This document shows, piece after piece, positions 37,254 through 45,630 of a stretch of 64,000 nt of DNA. The position numbers and the translations under genes are program-made. The notes under the pieces were generated by a model. That model saw nothing but the letters and a program-made list of their open reading frames with translations. It made no database searches and was not told the origin of the DNA. How positions within the stretch are numbered: position 1 is the first letter of the stretch; every line of letters starts with the position of its first letter. Where the stretch lies: the NCBI RefSeq assembly GCF_003797125.1, contig NZ_RKKE01000002.1, forward strand, positions 905,661-969,660, read 5' to 3'. The DNA is from Shewanella frigidimarina. Its GTDB lineage: Bacteria; Pseudomonadota; Gammaproteobacteria; Enterobacterales; Shewanellaceae.

Positions 37254-38276
37254 TCATTTAGCTTTTTTAGACCAAAAGCGATTGGCTTGTTGAGTTAATT
37301 GTGTCAGCTGTTTAGGTTTGATTTGTTCAATAATTTGCGCATAAGCCGCATCGATAATGAACTGCATTAATACCACGTGACGTCGTAAAATGCGTTGATG
37401 TCGGTGTGTTTTCTGGGGATTAAAATAACCGGGAAAATTAAATAGCTGACGCGGATTTTTACGCACCCAAGCCCACGAGCCCATTTCTAACGTTAATGGA
37501 ATAAACGGTTTTCCACTGAAATTAGTCGCGACTAAGTAATCCCAAATATCACCATGAGTGCGATAAAAATGACTTTGCGGCGCTAACCGATAATGGCTGT
37601 GGTGAGGGTAACCCTTTTCGAATAACTGCATTAAATGATAAATATAACCTATGTCAGCAAACGGTTGCCTGGTATGTGCATGAGGAAACCACACATGGTC
37701 TAGCAAACCAAAACCAGAATGAGCATCTAAGGCAATAACACTGCTACTCTGTTGCTGTAATTGTTGCACATAGTTTACCAATGCTTGGGTTTCTAGCTCC
37801 ATGCCGTTTTGACCACGATACCAAGGCAAGCGTGGCGAAAGTCGCTGACCGCCAACAAGAAAGGTCACATCTTCATCTGAATCAATGGGTGCATTACGCA
37901 TTAAATCAACATTGTTGCCATTGCCTCGGCTGCCTCGCAAAAAGCCAACCGGATTCACTACAGGTACAAAGGCTAAACGCACATGTTTGAGTAATTGCTG
38001 TAAATGAGTATCCCAAGGTAGCCGATTGAGTAGGCTGTCTAAAAAAGCCAACACAACTTGTGCACCAATGCGCTCAACACCATGTACCCCACCAACAAAT
38101 AATACTGTTGGGCACGGTTGCTGTTGTTGCCCAATTTCAATGGCGGTTACCGATAATTTTTCGCCTCGATAATACAAATCAGCTAACGACTTATGCCTAA
38201 ATTGGTGCTGATGTTGTGCAATTAAACGCTTTAACGTGTCTATCTCGAAAGAATGCTCAAATGAAAACTTAGCCAT
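37254..38276 (-). CDS. M14-family zinc carboxypeptidase-like protein
   Basis: 340 residues from ATG 38276 (MAKFSFEHSF); an upstream TTG at 38321 would add 15. M14 zinc ligands read HGVE (GGVHGVERIGA) and ALDAHSGFG; the general base glutamate is in IPLTLEMGSW. Substrate-binding RGNGNNVDLMRN (Arg/Asn pair) is also present. No signal peptide. Such cytoplasmic M14 proteins may act on peptidoglycan peptides or modified peptides. Co-transcribed with the alpha/beta hydrolase. Confidence 0.88.
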   Translation of the reverse strand: MAKFSFEHSFEIDTLKRLIAQHQHQFRHKSLADLYYRGEKLSVTAIEIGQQQQPCPTVLFVGGVHGVERIGAQVVLAFLDSLLNRLPWDTHLQQLLKHVRLAFVPVVNPVGFLRGSRGNGNNVDLMRNAPIDSDEDVTFLVGGQRLSPRLPWYRGQNGMELETQALVNYVQQLQQQSSSVIALDAHSGFGLLDHVWFPHAHTRQPFADIGYIYHLMQLFEKGYPHHSHYRLAPQSHFYRTHGDIWDYLVATNFSGKPFIPLTLEMGSWAWVRKNPRQLFNFPGYFNPQKTHRHQRILRRHVVLMQFIIDAAYAQIIEQIKPKQLTQLTQQANRFWSKKAK

Positions 38277-38380
38277 TAGCCACTTTTTACTGTCACCAAA
38301 TGATCTTAATAAGTTAACCAATAATTAAGACAAGTTAATGACAATCGAGTGAAAAACCAAGTTCACACATTGCTTAACAA

Positions 38381-38399
38381 TGTTTACATAAAGTAAACA
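38381..38399. promoter_or_regulatory. TGTTTAC-N5-GTAAACA palindrome in a divergent promoter
   Basis: Perfect 7-bp arms around ATAAA, 105 bases from the M14 gene and 68 to 140 bases before the NapH-like start. Good operator geometry; regulator unknown. Confidence 0.5.
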
Positions 38400-38466
38400 A
38401 ATCAATATAGATCATATATTTAGAAATCTATTATCCGCTTTGGCGACTCAACTCACATTCGCCACA

Positions 38467-39735
38467 ATGCAGAGGTTTTATCATCATCTCAAGAAAGTAA
38501 AACAGCGCAGGCACTGGATAATGAGCACAATTGAATCAATCACCTTAATGTTAGCTTTGGTGTATAGCACCAGCTTACTGTATTGGAGTGGCAAAAAATG
38601 GGGGGCGCTCGTTAGCGCAGCATTATTACTTGGTGCGACCCTAGCAAGTTTTTTCTGGCCATTACTACTGATATTATTGGTAGCAGTATTAGTCGTCACC
38701 GCATTAGGACAATATCAACCTGGGTTTGCCAATGCAGAAGGCCGGCCCAATGCAGTACGTGAGATTTGCCAACATTTCTTTGCCCTTTCGATGTTATTGG
38801 TTGGAGTGCAATATGCCATCAATGCTGGATTATTGTATGCCGGAGAAACACCCTGGTTAATGAGGCCTGATGTCGGTGATGCATTTTTACCTATTGCGGG
38901 CGGCATAGAACTCAAAGCTATTTTAACCCTCAGATTGTGGGATCAAAACCATCCTGCTGCGGTAGTGATGCTGTGTGTAGTATTGCTCACCGGTGTAGTA
39001 TGTAAGCGAGCATTTTGTGGTTGGGCTTGTCCGTTAGGATTAGCAGGTGAGTACCTTTATAAACTGAGAAAACGTGTTATTCATGCCGAGTTATTACCGC
39101 CGGCGTGGGTAGACTGGCCACTCAGAATGGTTAAATATTTATTATTAGCGGCACTGCTTTATTTGGTTATTTCGATGCCATCAGCAAGCATTCCAAACTA
39201 CTTAGCGGGTAATTACCACAAAGTGGCTGACTTAAAAATGGCAGTGTTTTTTATGATGCCATCAATGGTGGCCTTAATCGGTTTTGGAATGATCTTTGCC
39301 TTAGCCGCATGGCGTCGCCAAGGTTTTTGCCGTTACATTTGCCCTTATGGCGCTCTGTTGGGTATTGTAAGTTTTTTAAGCCCGTTTAAAATTCGTCGTG
39401 ATACTCAACATTGTTTAATTGAAACCAAAGGCATGAATTGTGATAAGTGCACTCGTGCCTGCCCTGCCAATATATCGGTGCATACTCAAAAAAATATCCG
39501 CTCAGACGAATGCCAAGCTTGCATGCGTTGTGTGTCTGCTTGCCCTAAAAAACAAGCGCTGCAATTTAGTACTCGTAATGGTATCCCGCTTTCGGCCAGA
39601 GGATTACTGATTGTGTTACTGACTATTATGTTTATGTTACCGCTGTTTGCTTACGTGAGTGGCTACTGGCACAGTCAAACACCTAGCGATATAAAAATGG
39701 AACTGATTCAGAAACTGGACCGTATTGGTCATTAA
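38467..39735 (+). CDS. NapH/CcoG-like membrane polyferredoxin
   Basis: About 422 residues. Start uncertain: TTG 38440, ATG 38467 or ATG 38521 (the last has CAGG nine bases before it). Six or so membrane helices carry two CxxxCP motifs (GWACPLGLAGEYLYK; CRYICPYGALLG), as in NapH, and the later part has two [4Fe-4S] sets, CDKCTRACPANISVH and CQACMRCVSACPKK. Probably moves electrons from the quinone pool across the inner membrane. No nap, ccoNOP or nos genes are nearby, so its partner is unknown. Confidence 0.88.
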   Translation: MQRFYHHLKKVKQRRHWIMSTIESITLMLALVYSTSLLYWSGKKWGALVSAALLLGATLASFFWPLLLILLVAVLVVTALGQYQPGFANAEGRPNAVREICQHFFALSMLLVGVQYAINAGLLYAGETPWLMRPDVGDAFLPIAGGIELKAILTLRLWDQNHPAAVVMLCVVLLTGVVCKRAFCGWACPLGLAGEYLYKLRKRVIHAELLPPAWVDWPLRMVKYLLLAALLYLVISMPSASIPNYLAGNYHKVADLKMAVFFMMPSMVALIGFGMIFALAAWRRQGFCRYICPYGALLGIVSFLSPFKIRRDTQHCLIETKGMNCDKCTRACPANISVHTQKNIRSDECQACMRCVSACPKKQALQFSTRNGIPLSARGLLIVLLTIMFMLPLFAYVSGYWHSQTPSDIKMELIQKLDRIGH

Positions 39736-39760
39736 TTTACGTTTTCAAATGGGCAACAAA

Positions 39761-39783
39761 AAGGGCTGCACAATGCAGCCCTT
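39761..39783. terminator. Terminator between convergent polyferredoxin and cstA genes
   Basis: 10-bp stem AAGGGCTGCA/TGCAGCCCTT with a 3-nt loop. T residues follow it on the minus strand, so it suits cstA best, but it may serve both. Confidence 0.8.
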
Positions 39784-39814
39784 CAATTAACTAACAATTA
39801 CCACAACCATTAAC

Positions 39815-41284
39815 TTACTTAGTAGTAATCACTTTGCGTTTATTGTGCGCAATAATCAGCGCAATAAGACATATTACACCTACAACAATACCCACTGGCT
39901 GACTCAGAGCTTGCGGCAATCCAAAACCTATACCTGCGGTCATGATGTACGACACTGTCACACAAGTACCAATAATCGCTGGAATGCTGACAATCCAATG
40001 GAAGGTACCGCGATCAAACAGGTACTTAGTCGCAAGCCACAATACGCTAGTTGATAACAACATATTTGAGAATGCGAAATAACGCCAGATTAGAGTGAAA
40101 TCAATCTTAGTCATAAAATAAGCAATAATCAGAATAGGAATGGCAACCAGTAAACGGTTTCTGACGCTTTGCGGAATTTTAAACGCATCAATAATGGTTA
40201 ATCGCAATGCTCTAAACGCAGTGTCACCTGAGGTAATTGGGAAAACCGCAACCGCGATAATTGCCATAATACCACCCGCGACACCTAAGTAAGTGGTCGC
40301 CACTTGGTTAACAACCATACCAGGGCCACCAATATCGAGAACACTCTTAAGTTCGATATAACCACCAGGGAAAGCTGCGATACCTGCAGTAGCCCACACA
40401 CATGCCACAACACCTTCCGCAACCATTGCACCATAGTACACAGGACGAACGTATTTTTCGTTAGTTAAACAACGCGCCATAATCGGTGCTTGAGTTGAAT
40501 GGAATCCGCTGATTGCGCCACAAGTAATAGTGACAAACAACAATGGCCATACTGGTAATCCACTAGGATTAGGCTCCAATAAATCATTGTTATAGTGACT
40601 GTGATCGAAGTAAGCAAAGATACCGTCAACAGTAGGTAGCTGCGGTGCATGGATTAGCAATGCAACAGCAATTGATGTTGTCATTACAATCATTAGTAAA
40701 CCAAATAATGGATACAGTTTTGTAATAATTTTATCTATCGGTAACAAAGTCGCGAGGAAGTAGTAACCTAAAATAAGTAATACCCAAAAGGTATTGTTAC
40801 TCAAAAAGGTGTCTTTAAAATAATCTAAGTTACTTAGCAGCCCTGCTGGGCTCATGATAAATACAACACCAACGAAGAAGAGCAACATCGCGGTAAATAT
40901 CAACATGGCACCTTTAAAGTACACATTGAAATAATGGCCGGCAATTTCAGGTAAGCTTTTACCGTCTTCTTTTATACTCATTACACCAGAGAAGTAATCG
41001 TGAACGGCGCCACCAAGTACGTTACCAATCACAATCCAAACCAGTGCTATAGGGCCATATAATGCACCTAAAATTGGCCCGAATATCGGTCCGACACCGG
41101 CGATATTAAGAAATTGAATTAAGAAAGCTTTAACTGGATGAACAGGAACATAGTCAACGCCATCAGTAAATCGTTCTTGAGGGGTTTTAGCAGTAGGGTC
41201 GATACCAGCTTGTCGCTCAACGAACGGACTGTAAAATTTGAATCCGAGCACGAGCAGCCCGATACAAATGAGGAAAATCAGCAT
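39815..41284 (-). CDS. cstA: Carbon starvation protein CstA family transporter
   Basis: 489 residues from ATG 41284 (MLIFLICIGLL), with GGATG shortly upstream; a TTG at 41299 would add five residues. About 16 hydrophobic segments. Family blocks: HPVKAFLIQFLNIAGVGPIFGPILGALYGP, GGAVHDYFSGVMS, ISGFHSTQAPIMARCL and ITSGDTAFRALRLTIID. Shorter than E. coli CstA (about 700 residues), matching the short type common in Shewanella and Vibrio. Family members import pyruvate or peptides. Monocistronic. Confidence 0.93.
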   Translation of the reverse strand: MLIFLICIGLLVLGFKFYSPFVERQAGIDPTAKTPQERFTDGVDYVPVHPVKAFLIQFLNIAGVGPIFGPILGALYGPIALVWIVIGNVLGGAVHDYFSGVMSIKEDGKSLPEIAGHYFNVYFKGAMLIFTAMLLFFVGVVFIMSPAGLLSNLDYFKDTFLSNNTFWVLLILGYYFLATLLPIDKIITKLYPLFGLLMIVMTTSIAVALLIHAPQLPTVDGIFAYFDHSHYNNDLLEPNPSGLPVWPLLFVTITCGAISGFHSTQAPIMARCLTNEKYVRPVYYGAMVAEGVVACVWATAGIAAFPGGYIELKSVLDIGGPGMVVNQVATTYLGVAGGIMAIIAVAVFPITSGDTAFRALRLTIIDAFKIPQSVRNRLLVAIPILIIAYFMTKIDFTLIWRYFAFSNMLLSTSVLWLATKYLFDRGTFHWIVSIPAIIGTCVTVSYIMTAGIGFGLPQALSQPVGIVVGVICLIALIIAHNKRKVITTK

Positions 41285-41299
41285 ATTATTATCATCCAA

Positions 41300-41774
41300 T
41301 TATTTATAGGAATATATTCAATGTCGAGTTTGTTTCAGTTAGCTTTATAGGTCAAGCAACGGGGTGTTATACCAAAGTAGGGATTGCTACTAATCACTTT
41401 TCATGCATATATACTCGCTTTTACGATAAACTATAAGCCTGTTAATGGCTTACCCTTACTCCTTTATAATTAGCCATTTTATTAGCCATATTCATTCATC
41501 AAAAAAATTCAAGCATAATCACTTGTTCACATCGCTACTTCGGGTAGTGCTTCGTATTCCCACAAAAAAGTAGGGGCTAGCTAACCATTTAAACACCCAA
41601 TATAATTAAGCCGCTGTAAATGCACTACCTAAAAAACATCCTTATAGGTGGCAAGCGGAGTAATACGTCTTACATTATTGCTAAATCAAGTGTTCCCCAA
41701 TGCCTATTCATTCTGATGTGGGCAACCCAAACATTCTCCGTCGTAGCTGTTATTTATTCATTCGCTTATTAAAA
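41300..41774. other. 475-bp gap upstream of cstA
   Basis: Holds the cstA promoter region at its left end. No gene, repeat or RNA was recognised in the rest. Confidence 0.4.
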
Positions 41775-41812
41775 TGATAAAACCTCACCGACAAATATCA
41801 GTGAGGTTTTCG
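41775..41812 (-). terminator. Terminator of the penicillin-acylase gene
   Basis: Stem AAAACCTCAC/GTGAGGTTTT (41779-41788, 41801-41810), 12-nt loop, T-rich on the minus-strand side, 35 bases after the stop. Confidence 0.85.
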
Positions 41813-41844
41813 TTTTATGAACTAAAACAAAGTAAACCGATAGT

Positions 41845-44427
41845 CTATTTTTGTAGGGTGAGCTCGATGCTAGATTCAACTGATGCTTGGATTTCTGCCT
41901 CAGTAAATAGCAATGGACGTAATTGTTTTGTCGAAGAATACAATTCACTTTGATCGGAAAAACTTGGACTCAACACATTGCTAGACTCTGAATAGGTCAA
42001 AATGCCCTTTGCCTTAGGACCATCATCAGTAAAGCTCACTGTCATCATCCAACTTGAACCATAACGCACTTGGTAACCTTCAGCCGTTAATCCTGATGCT
42101 GTAGCATTACCAGAAACAACATCCATAACAGGGCTATATTTATGCTGAGGAATTAAGGTGTCATCGCCCGATAAACTGGTCGAGAATACGTTAAAGCCAC
42201 CTTCCGCATTATGGCTACCAGGCCAAGGTAACTTAACCCCAGATGCAGTACCATCAGGAAGTGACTTTTCAACAAATTGCACATCTCCTAACGCAACATC
42301 AACCGCAAAACCTGCCGCTTCAAGATTCAAAGCTGCATGAGCTAAGGCCACTAATGCACTACCATCTGTGTTGAGCTTATTGGGCGTGGTTGCTGCACTC
42401 ATATAATCAAAAGCTTCTGTTAACATGGTGCTTTGATTGAACTGATGGGCAAACTCACGAAGTAACGCCCCGCCTTTACTGTCGTTATCTTGTTTACCGT
42501 TCCACGCCTTTAGCGCGGCACATGATGCCGAGACATCTTTAGACAATGTTGCGCTGACCATCACCGGCGTAGCCCCTTGTTGCTCACACTGGCTAATTAA
42601 GTCGGGTAACACCAATTCAGCAAGATAAGCCCGATTGGATAATAAAGCCGCCTCTAATTCCTCAATATTAAATTTACCGTCATCACCCGCGGCATCTTCC
42701 ATTAAGGTTAAGCCCATACGAGTACGTAACGATAATTGACCTCGTTCTGGACCGTATAAAGGAGAGTAGTTTTCGAGCGGTGCCGCTAAGTTAGTAGACC
42801 AAAAGGAGTTATTTGAGTTTTGCACAAAGTCTGTACGTTCAAGCTTAGGCGCACGTTCATAAGGCATTGGCGAATCATAACTAAATACCGAGGTATTACC
42901 GGGTAGAATAGTAAACCCTGCTTGGGCTCTCGCCGCTTGTATCGCTGGAGTCGTCTTAATAATATCGACCACTAAGTCAGAAAACCCCGGTACGGTTGAA
43001 TCGTCAATATAAAACGCATTGCCTTCTTTATCCGCATACATGGTGTTATTAAAAATCACCCCATCATAGTTTTTAAACGCTTGTTGAAACTCATCTTTAT
43101 TGGATGCAAGGTTCATGGCTAACCAATGATCGAGCGGGTCTTTATTGGCCATGTTGGCATCTTGAATAAAGAAAGCCTGGCCATCGTCCCATCCAAATGG
43201 CGCTAATGTTGGTGGTGCTTCAACCATTGGACCTTTGGCTGTGGTGTAAATATCCTTCTGTGCTACCAACATGCCAGCGGGGCCTGCATTAACTAATACC
43301 GAAACCGTTTCTTTGTTGATTGGCATCGGTGAATTATCGTACATATATTGCAATCTATCACCAGCAACTAACTCAAGGTTATACATTACAAAATGTTCTG
43401 CGGTTGAAAAGGTATGGGTCCAGGCTACATCTTTATTAAAACCAATGTTAACCAAGCCAGGCATACCGGCTAATGAGCCACCCATCACATCCATTTGCCC
43501 TGGTATAGTCAAATGCGACTGCCAAAAACGTAAATTACCAGTATGCGGAAAATGCGGGTTGCCCAACACCATGCCTTTACCATTTTCGGTTTTATCCTTT
43601 CCTAAACCCCAACCATTAGAGCCCAAATTTCGCGGATTAGTTTCCGGTGTGGTAATGGTTGTAGACCGTGCGATTAATTTGTTGTTCATATCCTGCACAA
43701 ACGCAGTTTGCGCAGTGGACGGGGCAGGTCCAATAATTCGCGGTAAATATTCTTGAGCATCACCAGGGTTGGCGTAAAAAATTAAATCTAAAAAGTTTGC
43801 CGCCCCAGGTAATAGCGCGATGGAAAATAGATAGCTTGCTACATCGACACCGCTAATAGGTTTAACCCACGGTTGACCAGCACAAAATGGCTCACCGGTT
43901 TGAGTGCCGGCTTCTACATCAGCTAGATACTGATTATAACCCGCACTAAAACCTTCCATTAATGCACGCGAATTATAACTAAATTGTGGGTATTGGTTTT
44001 CTGCAAGCTGCCTGATTTTCAATGCTTTGTAGGCAAAGTCAGAAATTAAGTTACCGTTATCTTCACTGGTTGGAAGTCCGGTTGTAAAGTCAATCGATGC
44101 ATGGGGGCCAAAGTACATCGACCGTTCAGAATTGGCTTTAATAAAGCCATCCGCTATTACACATAAATTATCTTGTGCTTGGGCATAACCATTACCGAAA
44201 CCAAGACTCTCTAAATTGTCGGCAGTAATGTGTGGTACACCATATTGAGTTCGGCGAATTTGAACTTTTAAGCTGCCATTAGGAGCAAAAGCTTGTAAAG
44301 GAGGAGTAACGACTTCGGGTTGTGGATCTGGTTGAGGGGTTTTGCCGTATTGAGTGTCATCACCGCAACCCACCATCGCAACGCTAGAAGCCATACCGAT
44401 AGCGAGTAGAATTTTATTCAGTTTCAT
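41845..44427 (-). CDS. Penicillin acylase family lipoprotein (possible AHL acylase)
   Basis: 860 residues. N terminus MKLNKILLAIGMASSVAMVGCG is a lipoprotein signal with C21. The Ntn-hydrolase family is processed into two subunits; the new N-terminal serine is S270 in NLGSNGWGLG, and the typical GNPHFP and WTHTFSTAEHF blocks follow. Blocks RRTQYGVPHITADNLE and GFGNGYAQAQDNLCVI open the alpha chain. Homologues cleave beta-lactam side chains or acyl-homoserine lactones; in Shewanella the latter is plausible. Membrane-anchored, periplasmic or outer surface. Alone, with own terminator. Confidence 0.92.
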   Translation of the reverse strand: MKLNKILLAIGMASSVAMVGCGDDTQYGKTPQPDPQPEVVTPPLQAFAPNGSLKVQIRRTQYGVPHITADNLESLGFGNGYAQAQDNLCVIADGFIKANSERSMYFGPHASIDFTTGLPTSEDNGNLISDFAYKALKIRQLAENQYPQFSYNSRALMEGFSAGYNQYLADVEAGTQTGEPFCAGQPWVKPISGVDVASYLFSIALLPGAANFLDLIFYANPGDAQEYLPRIIGPAPSTAQTAFVQDMNNKLIARSTTITTPETNPRNLGSNGWGLGKDKTENGKGMVLGNPHFPHTGNLRFWQSHLTIPGQMDVMGGSLAGMPGLVNIGFNKDVAWTHTFSTAEHFVMYNLELVAGDRLQYMYDNSPMPINKETVSVLVNAGPAGMLVAQKDIYTTAKGPMVEAPPTLAPFGWDDGQAFFIQDANMANKDPLDHWLAMNLASNKDEFQQAFKNYDGVIFNNTMYADKEGNAFYIDDSTVPGFSDLVVDIIKTTPAIQAARAQAGFTILPGNTSVFSYDSPMPYERAPKLERTDFVQNSNNSFWSTNLAAPLENYSPLYGPERGQLSLRTRMGLTLMEDAAGDDGKFNIEELEAALLSNRAYLAELVLPDLISQCEQQGATPVMVSATLSKDVSASCAALKAWNGKQDNDSKGGALLREFAHQFNQSTMLTEAFDYMSAATTPNKLNTDGSALVALAHAALNLEAAGFAVDVALGDVQFVEKSLPDGTASGVKLPWPGSHNAEGGFNVFSTSLSGDDTLIPQHKYSPVMDVVSGNATASGLTAEGYQVRYGSSWMMTVSFTDDGPKAKGILTYSESSNVLSPSFSDQSELYSSTKQLRPLLFTEAEIQASVESSIELTLQK

Positions 44428-44720
44428 TATTATTATCCTTGTTGTATCCCAATGCTAATCAGCAAAATGGATGAGGTTCTTAGTCCTTTATGCCTCAATT
44501 TAAGCTAACAGCACCGCCAAAGTAATCCCAATCACCTTGAAACGAATGCGCTGTTGTTAAATACAACAAAGACATGCATTGCTATTTAAGCAATCATTCT
44601 CTCGTGTGTCTACATCTTGATAGAAATTGCCTCAATAAACTTGAGTACACTATTAACTCTATGTAGTTAAACAATAAACTCTAAGTAGTTAAAAATAATA
44701 ATTATAGTTTTTTAGCCATA
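44428..44720. other. Gap upstream of the acylase gene
   Basis: About 290 bp containing the acylase promoter and a short direct repeat (AACTCTA(T/A)GTAGTTAAA near 44655-44690). No gene recognised. Confidence 0.4.
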
Positions 44721-44763
44721 AAAAAACGCAACCCAACAATAATATAATTATCGTTGGGTTGCG
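44721..44763 (-). terminator. Terminator of the VF530 gene
   Basis: On the minus strand an 11-bp stem CGCAACCCAAC/GTTGGGTTGCG with an inner AT helix, then six T; 29 bases after the stop. Confidence 0.9.
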
Positions 44764-44792
44764 CCGACGTTGGCATGAGATCAGTCTAGTGG

Positions 44793-45308
44793 TTATTTAT
44801 TCCACGGATTGTTTGGATCAAATGTAGGCTGCGGCTTATTTTGATTACTACGCTGTGTCGCTGCATCGCTGTCATTTGAACGACTCGATGAGGAATATGA
44901 AGGTGATGACGAAGAAGCATATGAACGACTTTGATTATGTTTCATTTGTTCATAATCAGCAGTTGCTTTGGCTTTCATTTCTGCAACTAACTCAACCGTT
45001 AAAGGCTGCGGCTTACGCGGTAAAATACCGTCAGCAAAACCACGTTCACGAGGTTTTAATTCAAATTGTGCAGAGTTACCTTTTGGCATACGCTTGAAAC
45101 GGTACAAATAAAAATTTTCAACACGCTCTCTCGCCCATTCCGTCTTTTTTAGGAACTTAACACAAGCGTCCATATTAGGGTTGGTATTGAAGCACTCTAA
45201 ACGCAAAGCTGCGTAGAGAATTTTCCAATCATAAAATGCCACTAACTCAGATATCATCGTTTCTGATTTTAAACCGTGAAGTGGATTATTTTGCTGCAGT
45301 TCTACCAT
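44793..45308 (-). CDS. VF530 family (DUF2132) DNA-binding protein with a disordered tail
   Basis: 171 residues. The first 70 (NNPLHGLKSETMISELVAFYDW... FLKKTEWARERVENFYLYRF) match VF530, a small helical fold from Vibrio fischeri thought to bind DNA. The rest is long and unusual: a linker with LKPRERGFADGILPRKPQP and a Ser/Tyr/Asn/Gln-rich tail (YASSSSPSYSSSSRS). VF530 itself is about 75 residues, so the extension is notable. Role unknown. Divergent from the TonB receptor operon. Confidence 0.8.
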   Translation of the reverse strand: MVELQQNNPLHGLKSETMISELVAFYDWKILYAALRLECFNTNPNMDACVKFLKKTEWARERVENFYLYRFKRMPKGNSAQFELKPRERGFADGILPRKPQPLTVELVAEMKAKATADYEQMKHNQSRSYASSSSPSYSSSSRSNDSDAATQRSNQNKPQPTFDPNNPWNK

Positions 45309-45390
45309 GCTATCTCATGACCTCAAAAAGCTGTCTCTATAATATGTATAGTTTACCGTTAAAATGCCCCATCGTCTTTATGCATATTTC

Positions 45391-45434
45391 ACACTAGAGG
45401 TAATGAGTTAACTAAAACTCATTACCTCTAGTGT
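45391..45434. repeat. Perfect 19-bp inverted repeat between divergent genes
   Basis: ACACTAGAGGTAATGAGTT (45391-45409) and its exact complement (45416-45434), 6-nt loop. It lies in the 322-bp region before both VF530 and the TonB receptor genes, where no terminator is expected, and has no T tract. Could be a leader hairpin or a protein site. Confidence 0.9.
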
Positions 45435-45630
45435 GGCGGTTAACATCGTTTTCTGATTTATTTATGACGATACTCACAGATGTGAACTAAAAAATAACGA
45501 CTTAGTCGTTAACAGAAGGTAAATTAATCCGTATATTGAAAGAGATAGACTGACATTTAGTTAACAGCGTGTGTTAAAATAATACAAATAAAAAATATCA
45601 TCATTATCAAAGATTTTTGGGGACATTGGC

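Noticed and set aside
43271..43756. 161-codon plus-strand ORF opposite the acylase gene
   Set aside because: It is the antisense shadow of a strongly conserved coding sequence.
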